DNA of 64,000 nt from an uncultured Gammaproteobacteria bacterium (lineage in GTDB: Bacteria > Pseudomonadota > Gammaproteobacteria > JAADHQ01). Of the stretch, positions 58,111 through 64,000 are shown one piece after another. The stretch covers positions 62,001 to 126,000 of the forward strand of contig CAMYJD010000005.1 of NCBI GenBank assembly GCA_947258655.1, read 5' to 3'. The notes below the pieces were generated by a model. It did no database searches, had not been told where the DNA came from, and saw only the letters and a list, made by a program, of their open reading frames with translations. Position 1 is the first letter of the stretch. Each line of letters begins with the position of its first letter. A program made the translations under genes and the position numbers.

Positions 58111-59391
58111 TTATTCATCTATCAACTTGCCGATTTTTTGCAAAACATCTGCCTGCATCCAGTCAATCGCACCAAACAGGGCCAGACGTATTTTACCCTG
58201 CTTGTCGATCACATAACTGGTCGGGAATGCAAACACCCTCCAGCGCTTCAACGCCTGACCATCAACATCCATCAGTATCGGGAATCGCACACTTACCTTT
58301 TCCCGCAGAAAGGCCCGCACTGTCTTTTCATTCTCGGCCATATTCACAGCCAGTATCTCGAATGGTTTGCTGGCGAAGTGATCCGCCAGTTGTTGCATCG
58401 ATGGCATTTCGTGTACGCAGGGCGGACACCAGCTGGCCCAGAAATTCACCAGCACCACCTTGCCGCTGAAATCACGCAAATCCACCTTGCCGCCATCGAA
58501 TCTATCGAGTTGCAGCTGCGGCGGCTGAGGATCACCGGCATAGGAGCGCAACAGGCGTTCTTTCTTGCCTGTCCTGACTTCGGCTTGCCCTTGCTGCGTT
58601 AGTTTAATGACCTGCCTCGGCTTGTTATTAAAACTCGCCAACAGCCCAACTGCCTGTTGTATTAATGGCGCCAGTGCCAGGGCCATGCTGTCTTCCGCTG
58701 CCGTGGCATCCGGGCGGTAATAGAAGCGATCGCGCACACCACTCAACACACGTGCATATACATCACTGCCGGCGGCTTCCAGCGCCGGCAACATCCGATC
58801 AAGTTTCCATCGCCATGGAGAATTGGCAGGCTGGATGATGAATATGGGTAGATTGGTTTGCCTGACCACCGGCATGAACTCACCTGGCAGGCCCGGCTCA
58901 GGCGTTTCGACGAACAGTTTTGGACTGATTAGTATGACACCGCCCAGGCGCGCTGTAGCGCCATAACGCTGTTGCCATGCACGCGCAACCCGCAAGCTGA
59001 GCAGGGCGCCGCGACCAGCGGCGACGAGCGTAATGCGTTTGCCGCTGAGTTTGCGTACCTTTTCCACCAGAGTTGCTAGATCTGTAGGTGGTAAGGCATC
59101 GATACTGCTTGGCAATGCCGGCAGGAACCACGCCGTCAGCACATCTGCCATCCACACCGGATAGCCGGCAGCCGCCAGCGACCGTGCAACTGCCTTCTCC
59201 TGTGGCAGCAGGCCCGATTCAGATGGCAGCCACAACAACAGCTCATCGCCACCCGCACCATATTGATACACGCCGACCTCGACCTCTGCATTGATGCTGA
59301 TATCGACATTAGTGCTGGCCTGTAATCCAGGCGTCAATACCCAGAGCAGCCACAGGTAATGAAATATAGATGCCTTACACATAAGTTTCAT
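58111..59391 (-). CDS. alpha/beta-hydrolase-like domain fused to a TlpA-type thioredoxin domain
   Basis: A 426-aa exported protein: a signal peptide (ends PGLQA, about residue 25), then an alpha/beta-hydrolase-like domain (about 35-255). The nucleophile elbow reads LVAAGRGAL (122-130), with Gly126 where the catalytic Ser should be. A TlpA/ResA-like thioredoxin domain follows (about 285-426), with active site NFWASWCPPC (Cys322, Cys325) and the cis-Pro strand FAFPTSYVIDKQGKI. The start at 59391 lies just before the signal peptide. The longer frame over oxyR is false. Divergent from oxyR across 112 bp. Confidence 0.85.
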   Translation of the reverse strand: MKLMCKASIFHYLWLLWVLTPGLQASTNVDISINAEVEVGVYQYGAGGDELLLWLPSESGLLPQEKAVARSLAAAGYPVWMADVLTAWFLPALPSSIDALPPTDLATLVEKVRKLSGKRITLVAAGRGALLSLRVARAWQQRYGATARLGGVILISPKLFVETPEPGLPGEFMPVVRQTNLPIFIIQPANSPWRWKLDRMLPALEAAGSDVYARVLSGVRDRFYYRPDATAAEDSMALALAPLIQQAVGLLASFNNKPRQVIKLTQQGQAEVRTGKKERLLRSYAGDPQPPQLQLDRFDGGKVDLRDFSGKVVLVNFWASWCPPCVHEMPSMQQLADHFASKPFEILAVNMAENEKTVRAFLREKVSVRFPILMDVDGQALKRWRVFAFPTSYVIDKQGKIRLALFGAIDWMQADVLQKIGKLIDE

Positions 59392-59481
59392 AATGAAAAC
59401 ATAATATAACCTATAAAACAATAACTTATATTTTTTCACGGATGTTATTGATAAGTAATTACATTTGTTTATACTTATATG

Positions 59482-59507
59482 ATAGATAATACCTATTAAT
59501 GATATGA
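59482..59507. promoter_or_regulatory. OxyR-like operator at the oxyR start
   Basis: ATAG (59482-59485), seven bases, CTAT (59493-59496): one full ATAG-N7-CTAT half of the OxyR consensus. The third element in register (59504-59507) matches only two of four. It overlaps the oxyR start region, so autoregulation and control of the divergent fusion gene are plausible. It shares the word ACCTATTAAT with the site upstream of the Prx-Grx gene. Confidence 0.55.
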
Positions 59508-60457
59508 ACCTGAAAGACCTCAAATACATCGTTACCGTGGCCGAAACGCGCCATTTCGGCAAGGCCGCAGCGCGCTGTTTCGTCAGCCAACCGACCCTCA
59601 GTGGGCAGATCAAAAAGCTCGAAAACGAACTCGGCGTTACATTGTTTGAGCGCACCAACCGCTCGGTCGAGGTCACTGCAATCGGCGCACAAATCATCCA
59701 GCTGGCACGCCAGGTCATGGACCAGGCCGATGCCATTGAGCAGCTCGCCCATGCCCACCAGGACCCGCTGGCCGGACCATTACGCATTGGCGCGATCCCG
59801 ACGCTGAGCCCGTATCTGATGCCATTGATCCTGATGCCATTACGCCGTCGCCACCCGCAACTGACACTGGTCCTGTCCGAGGAGATGACAGACACGCTGA
59901 TTCAGCGCCTGCATAACCATGAGATCGATGCCGCGCTGCTGGCCACACCCGTGGACGAGGACGAGTTTGAGTCCGTCGCGCTGTTCAATGAGCCCTTCTG
60001 GCTGGCGCATCCACGCAAGCACTGGTTTTATAACCGCGACAACATTACCCGGGACGATCTCGACAAGACCGAAATGCTGCTCCTGTCCGAGGGGCACTGC
60101 CTGGCCAGACAGACCCTGGATATATGCCATTTGAGTGAGCGCCAGCAACAGGGTGACATGGCCGATCTACGCGCCTCCAGTCTGGAGACACTGTTGCAAC
60201 TGGTTGGAGCCGGTTTTGGCAGCACGCTGGTGCCGGCACTGGCATTGCGAGGTTCGTGGACCACCGACAGCGGTATTATCGCCCGCAAACTCGAACTAGC
60301 AGAGGCCTATCGACAGGTGTCCATCGTATTCCGGCGCACATTTCCGCGCCAGCAGGCCCTGCAGGCCTTCGCCCAGGTCATTATTGACCACCTCCCCAAT
60401 ACCGTACAGGCAATCAAGCAGCAATCACCGCCAGGTGAAGCGCAAAAATCAATATAA
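59504..60457 (+). CDS. oxyR: hydrogen-peroxide-sensing regulator OxyR
   Basis: LysR-type activator that is oxidised by H2O2 to a disulfide form. The 317 aa have the N-terminal helix-turn-helix (LKYIVTVAETRHFGKAAARC, SQPTLSGQIKKLENELG) and a sensor domain. In the sensor, GHCLARQTLDIC gives Cys199 and Cys208, the same numbers and spacing as the redox pair of E. coli OxyR. It lies 210 bp upstream of the Prx-Grx gene, which it probably controls. An operator-like site overlaps its own start. Confidence 0.93.
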   Translation: MNLKDLKYIVTVAETRHFGKAAARCFVSQPTLSGQIKKLENELGVTLFERTNRSVEVTAIGAQIIQLARQVMDQADAIEQLAHAHQDPLAGPLRIGAIPTLSPYLMPLILMPLRRRHPQLTLVLSEEMTDTLIQRLHNHEIDAALLATPVDEDEFESVALFNEPFWLAHPRKHWFYNRDNITRDDLDKTEMLLLSEGHCLARQTLDICHLSERQQQGDMADLRASSLETLLQLVGAGFGSTLVPALALRGSWTTDSGIIARKLELAEAYRQVSIVFRRTFPRQQALQAFAQVIIDHLPNTVQAIKQQSPPGEAQKSI

Positions 60458-60545
60458 CCAATTAATTCAATGGTATATATCTACTTTATTCTGTAGTTTC
60501 TGCAATATATACATAACCCTGCTTGTCTACCTGCTTGCCAGATTA

Positions 60546-60582
60546 ATAGGCAAAACCTATTAATATAATCATAACAAACGAT
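60546..60582. promoter_or_regulatory. OxyR-like operator upstream of the Prx-Grx hybrid gene
   Basis: ATAG (60546-60549), N7, CTAT (60557-60560), N7, ATCA (60568-60571), N7, CGAT (60579-60582). The OxyR consensus is ATAG-N7-CTAT-N7-ATAG-N7-CTAT; 13 of 16 fixed bases match and all three spacers are exact. It lies 86-122 bp before the start codon, a suitable place for activation. Confidence 0.65.
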
Positions 60583-60667
60583 TTTATAAATCATTACTGA
60601 GCCCCGATAATACTTTCCGACGACAACAAAGGGCATCTGCCCCAGACCTAATTATTGGAGAACAGCA

Positions 60668-61411
60668 ATGTTAGAAAACAGAGAAGGCCAACAGATACCG
60701 CAAGTCACGTTTCGTACCCGCCGTAAGCATCAATGGGTCGATGTCAGCAGTGATGCGATTTTCAAAAACAGGACCGTGATTGTATTCGCGCTGCCGGGTG
60801 CATTCACGCCCACATGCTCATCCACGCATGTGCCGCGCTACAATCAGCTGACCCCGACATTCAAGCAACACGGCGTCGACGAGGTCGTTTGTATCTCGGT
60901 CAACGATGCGTTTGTCATGAACGAGTGGCAGCGCGAGCAACAGGCCACCAACCTCACCTTCATGCCGGACGGTAATGGCGATTTCAGTCGCGCCATGGGC
61001 ATGCTGGTGGCAAAGAGCGACCTTGGCTTCGGTGAGCGCTCATGGCGCTATTCGATGCTGGTCAGGAATGGCGTTATCGAAAAGATGTTCATCGAGGCGG
61101 ATGTGCCCGGCGATCCGTTCGAGGTTTCGGATGCCGACACGATGCTCGCCTACCTTGCACCACATGCAGCCAAACCCCTGGATGTGACCGTATTCACTCG
61201 CGAGGGCTGCGAATTCTGCGTCCGCGCCAAGGGCATGCTTACCGATGCCGACATTGACTATCAAGAACTGGTCCTGAACCGCGATTACAGTGAATCGACC
61301 ATCCGTGCAATCTCGGGCGAGGCCACGGTGCCACAGATCTTTATCAATGGCGAACGTATCGGCGGCTCAGAGGCTTTGCAGCAATACCTTGAGCAACAGC
61401 ACGCCGCATAA
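60668..61411 (+). CDS. peroxiredoxin-glutaredoxin hybrid (Prx5 type)
   Basis: Reduces hydroperoxides with glutathione through its own glutaredoxin part. The 247 aa comprise a Prx5 domain (about 1-165) with the peroxidatic Cys50 in [15 protein letters not shown] glutaredoxin domain (about 172-247) follows, with Cys181 and Cys184 in [28 protein letters not shown]. The same fusion is known in Haemophilus and Chromatium. It lies upstream of glutathione reductase, which would regenerate the GSH. ATTGGAG lies ahead of the start. Confidence 0.95.
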   Translation: MLENREGQQIPQVTFRTRRKHQWVDVSSDAIFKNRTVIVFALPGAFTPTCSSTHVPRYNQLTPTFKQHGVDEVVCISVNDAFVMNEWQREQQATNLTFMPDGNGDFSRAMGMLVAKSDLGFGERSWRYSMLVRNGVIEKMFIEADVPGDPFEVSDADTMLAYLAPHAAKPLDVTVFTREGCEFCVRAKGMLTDADIDYQELVLNRDYSESTIRAISGEATVPQIFINGERIGGSEALQQYLEQQHAA

Positions 61412-61433
61412 ACAAATCATTCATCTAATCCAG

Positions 61434-61453
61434 GCGCCCTGTCCGCAGGGCGC
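61434..61453 (+). terminator. hairpin between the Prx-Grx gene and gor
   Basis: GCGCCCTG (61434-61441) and CAGGGCGC (61446-61453) form a perfect 8-bp stem around TCCG, between the two genes. No T-run follows, so it may only weaken read-through or stabilise the upstream message. Confidence 0.5.
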
Positions 61454-61474
61454 TGAACTAAAGAGGACAATATT

Positions 61475-62893
61475 ATGAACAAGCAACAGTATGACCTGAT
61501 CGCGATTGGTGCTGGCAGCGGTGGCCTGGCTGTTGCCGAACAGGTTGCCGCATTGGGTAAAAGGGTCGCAATCGTCGAGTCTGGCCGGATCGGCGGCACC
61601 TGTGTCAACAACGGCTGTGTACCAAAGAAGGTTATGTGGTACGCCGCAAACCTCGCCCATGCCGTCGATGATGCCAGACACTTCGGCATTGATGCCAGGC
61701 GTGGTGCGACCGACTGGAACAAACTGGTCCAGGGACGTGAGACCTATATCCGAAATATCAACGACTACTGGGATGGCTATGTCACAGACAACGGTATCGA
61801 CCGTATCCATGGGCATGCACGGTTTGTCGACAACAGGACTATAGCAGTCAATGGCCAGCACTACAGCGCCGACCATATTGTCATTGCTACCGGCAGCCAG
61901 CCGATTATCCCTCCCGTAAACGGTGCACACCTGGGCACCACATCGGATGGCTTCTTTGAGCTGGATCACCTGCCTGAACGTGTCGCCGTCATCGGCGGTG
62001 GCTATATCGGTGTGGAGTTGAGCGGTGTATTGCAGGCATTGGGTTCGGCTGTCACGAATATTGCCCTGGAGGATCGATTGCTGGAACGTTTCGACCCAAT
62101 GATCAGTACGGTGCTGGAACAGGAAATGGATAAACAGGGCATCAATGTACGTACCAGCTTCCACGTCGATGCACTGGCGCGTTCGGCAGAAGGTATTGTC
62201 GTTCATAGCAAGGACGGCCAGGTCGAACAGGCCTTCGACGCTGTGATCTGGGCCGTCGGTCGTCGTCCGAATACCGACAGTCTCGGACTGGAAAAAGCCG
62301 GCATATCGGTATTGGGCAATGGCGTAATCCCGGTAGATGCGTATGAAAATACCAACATACCCGGCATCTATGCCATTGGCGATATCACCGGCAGGGCCGC
62401 ATTGACACCCGTCGCGATCGCCGCAGGACGTAAGCTCGCCGAGCGCCTGTTCAACAACAGCCCCGACAGCAGGGTCAACTATGATACGATCCCCAGTGTT
62501 GTATTTGCCCATCCGCCGATAGCGACAGTCGGCTTGACCGAGGCACAGGCACGTAACCAGTACGGTCACGAAGTCACTGTCTATCACAGTGAATTCACGC
62601 CGATGCGGCATGCCTTATCGACACACGGCAGCGTCACAGCAATGAAACTTGTTTGCGCAGGCAATAGCGAAAAAGTTGTAGGCATCCATATCATCGGAGA
62701 CAATGCCGATGAAATGCTGCAGGGTTTTGCCGTAGCTGTAACCATGGGTGCAACCAAGGCCGATTTCGACAATACCATGGCCATCCATCCAAGCAGCGCC
62801 GAAGAGCTGGTGACCATGCGCAGCGATGTTGCGGCAAAGGATACGGAAATCAACGATGTCGATGCCGGCAATGAATGGAAACGCTCCGCCTGA
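61475..62893 (+). CDS. gor: glutathione-disulfide reductase
   Basis: FAD enzyme that reduces GSSG with NADPH. The 472 aa have the FAD motif [20 protein letters not shown], the redox pair Cys43 and Cys48 in [19 protein letters not shown] and an NADPH Rossmann segment [20 protein letters not shown]. The C-terminal dimer region has the catalytic His ([16 protein letters not shown]). It works downstream of the Prx-Grx hybrid. AGAGG precedes the start. Confidence 0.94.
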   Translation: MNKQQYDLIAIGAGSGGLAVAEQVAALGKRVAIVESGRIGGTCVNNGCVPKKVMWYAANLAHAVDDARHFGIDARRGATDWNKLVQGRETYIRNINDYWDGYVTDNGIDRIHGHARFVDNRTIAVNGQHYSADHIVIATGSQPIIPPVNGAHLGTTSDGFFELDHLPERVAVIGGGYIGVELSGVLQALGSAVTNIALEDRLLERFDPMISTVLEQEMDKQGINVRTSFHVDALARSAEGIVVHSKDGQVEQAFDAVIWAVGRRPNTDSLGLEKAGISVLGNGVIPVDAYENTNIPGIYAIGDITGRAALTPVAIAAGRKLAERLFNNSPDSRVNYDTIPSVVFAHPPIATVGLTEAQARNQYGHEVTVYHSEFTPMRHALSTHGSVTAMKLVCAGNSEKVVGIHIIGDNADEMLQGFAVAVTMGATKADFDNTMAIHPSSAEELVTMRSDVAAKDTEINDVDAGNEWKRSA

Positions 62894-62898
62894 CTGAT

Positions 62899-62922
62899 GT
62901 CCTCCCTGATAACGGGGAGGAC
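62899..62922 (+). terminator. hairpin after gor
   Basis: GTCCTCCC (62899-62906) pairs with GGGAGGAC (62915-62922) around an eight-base loop, starting five bases past the gor stop codon. It is followed by the GNAT gene 16 bp later. Confidence 0.6.
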
Positions 62923-62938
62923 CCAGGTAATTAACATC

Positions 62939-63424
62939 ATGATTACAACAGCGCTACATATAAGAACAGCCACTGCTGACGATCTCGATGCAATCAACGA
63001 TGTCATAAGCGCTGCACTGATGACATGGGACCTGCCCGAACGCGTCAAGCGCCTGTCACTGCCGAGTTATATCTATGACATACAGGACTTACAACACTAC
63101 CAGATTGCTGTTGCCTGCATTGACAACAGGATCATCGGTGTAATAAGCATGGACAGCCATTATAAATACGAATTTGAAAATACGCAGCATGAAGTCATGT
63201 TGATTCATGGGCTTTACATTCATCCTGCACAGCAACACATAGGTATCGGTACACGTCTGTTTCAGCATACCGAATACATTGCACAACAACAATCTACTAA
63301 AAGACTGTTGCTCCGGGCACACAAGCATGCCATCGGATTTTTTACCGCGATGGGCATGACAAAAATTCCGGTTTCTGATCACAGTCGGGATTATGAACAA
63401 CGCTACTGGAAACTGCTCAAGTAA
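62939..63424 (+). CDS. GNAT family N-acetyltransferase
   Basis: A 161-aa GCN5-type acetyltransferase: IRTATADDLDAINDVISAAL at the start, the central strands (HQIAVACIDNRIIGVISMD-like) and the acetyl-CoA loop LYIHPAQQHIGIGTRLFQHTE, with Gly residues of the Q/R-x2-G-x-G/A motif in IGIGT. The C-terminal part (LLLRAHKHAIGFFTAMGM) fits the family. The substrate is unknown. The start at 62939 is chosen by homology; an in-frame ATG at 62897 would overlap the gor terminator. Confidence 0.87.
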   Translation: MITTALHIRTATADDLDAINDVISAALMTWDLPERVKRLSLPSYIYDIQDLQHYQIAVACIDNRIIGVISMDSHYKYEFENTQHEVMLIHGLYIHPAQQHIGIGTRLFQHTEYIAQQQSTKRLLLRAHKHAIGFFTAMGMTKIPVSDHSRDYEQRYWKLLK

Positions 63425-63515
63425 GTGATTACGTCCTGTAATAATTGATAGCCTGTTTCAGAAAATGACTATCACACGAACGCGCCTATAAAAACAAACA
63501 CGCAGTGAAATCCTG

Positions 63516-64000
63516 TCAGCGGACAACAGGCAGCAACAGCATAACGAATGCACTGATTACCAGGCTGGCAATCAGGTTCATCCACAGGCCGGCACGGGCC
63601 ATCTGCGGGATCGTGACGTACCTGCTGCTGAACACGATTGCATTCGGCGGTGTCGCCACCGGCAACATGAACGCATACGACGCAGCCACCGCAGCGGGCA
63701 CCATCAGCATTAACGGCTCCACACCGACCGCCTCGGCCAGCGCACCCATGACCGGCAGAAACAAAGTCGCTGTCGCGGTATTGGATGTGACTTCGGTCAA
63801 AAAGATCACGACCAGACAGATAGCGAGCACGAGCACAAGCATGTGTAAGCCCTGCATCACTGACAATTGCATGACAATCCATTGCGTCAGGCCGCTGTCA
63901 CTGAATCCCTGCGCCAGGGCAAAGCCACCACCGAACAATATCAGGATGTCCCACGGCAACTTGACCGCGTTGTGCCAGTCGAGCAGAAATTCGCGCTTGC
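63516..64000 (-). CDS. SLC13/DASS-type anion transporter, C-terminal part
   Basis: The 3' end of a transporter whose beginning lies beyond base 64000. The visible 161 residues run from KREFLLDWHNAVKLPWDILI to the stop. They contain the DASS-family signature FLTEVTSNTATATLFLPVMG and the late segment FMLPVATPPNAIVFSSRYVT. Those loops bind Na+ and the carboxylate or sulfate substrate in relatives. The substrate (dicarboxylate, citrate or sulfate) cannot be told from this part. Confidence 0.9.
   Translation of the reverse strand, partial: KREFLLDWHNAVKLPWDILILFGGGFALAQGFSDSGLTQWIVMQLSVMQGLHMLVLVLAICLVVIFLTEVTSNTATATLFLPVMGALAEAVGVEPLMLMVPAAVAASYAFMLPVATPPNAIVFSSRYVTIPQMARAGLWMNLIASLVISAFVMLLLPVVR

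Noticed and set aside
59392-59895. N-terminal extension of the hydrolase/TlpA frame over oxyR
   Set aside because: It is antisense to the OxyR DNA-binding region, and a good signal peptide begins at 59391.
61421-62611. 396-aa minus-strand frame opposite gor
   Set aside because: Long only because of the codon pattern of gor on the other strand. The sense strand has complete FAD, NADPH and redox motifs.

Overview
The window looks like a stretch of ordinary chromosome from a gammaproteobacterium of moderate GC content. The gene order smg-dprA-LysM // def-fmt-rsmB-DUF4390-ntrY-ntrX-trkA-trkH, a three-gene pnt transhydrogenase, OxyR with cysteines at exactly 199 and 208, a Prx5-glutaredoxin hybrid and aerobic hemF all fit that class. 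The species cannot be named from sequence alone. Coding density is high and genes lie on both strands. I see no phage, insertion sequence, CRISPR array, rRNA or tRNA.

Layout. 0.35-3.6 kb: an MscS channel, a Sel1-repeat protein and ferrochelatase. 3.6-17.1 kb (minus strand): a c'-like cytochrome, gltD-gltB, a fructosamine-kinase-family protein, a PolA-like 5'-3' exonuclease, a SPOR protein, argS and priA. 17.4-21.7 kb (plus): an HD-GYP response regulator, then a run of six envelope genes built around an ECF sigma factor. 21.7-28.3 kb (minus): a redoxin, a spondin-domain protein, a two-component pair and the pnt operon. 28.5-33.4 kb (plus): an HNH endonuclease, then a TonB receptor / YfiR / histidine kinase operon. 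33.6-44.2 kb (minus): a frameshifted methyltransferase, trkH, trkA, ntrX, ntrY, DUF4390, rsmB, fmt and def. 44.4-58.0 kb (plus): LysM, dprA, smg, topA, DUF4126, tsaC, a small barrel protein, DUF481, DUF748, hemF and an antiporter. 58.1-63.4 kb: a peroxide-response block, with a hydrolase/TlpA fusion divergent from oxyR, then the Prx-Grx hybrid and glutathione reductase. A GNAT gene and the end of an SLC13-type transporter close the window.

How genes work together. OxyR, the Prx-Grx hybrid and Gor form a glutathione-dependent peroxide circuit, and two ATAG-N7-CTAT sites in front of oxyR and prx support it. NtrY/NtrX sit with the potassium system TrkA/TrkH. The ECF block pairs a sigma factor with a small membrane protein (likely anti-sigma) and two different charged repeat proteins. 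The YfiR gene is paired with a kinase whose periplasmic region resembles the CHASE8 sensor of YfiN, but which carries a histidine-kinase output instead of GGDEF.

I found no system that is clearly new. The best candidates for a second look are the YfiR/CHASE8-kinase/TonB-receptor operon, the ECF repeat-protein block, an NtrX that has lost the sigma-54 contact loop and the Walker B acids, the hydrolase/thioredoxin fusion beside oxyR, and a pair of inverted 7-bp arrays between trkA and trkH.
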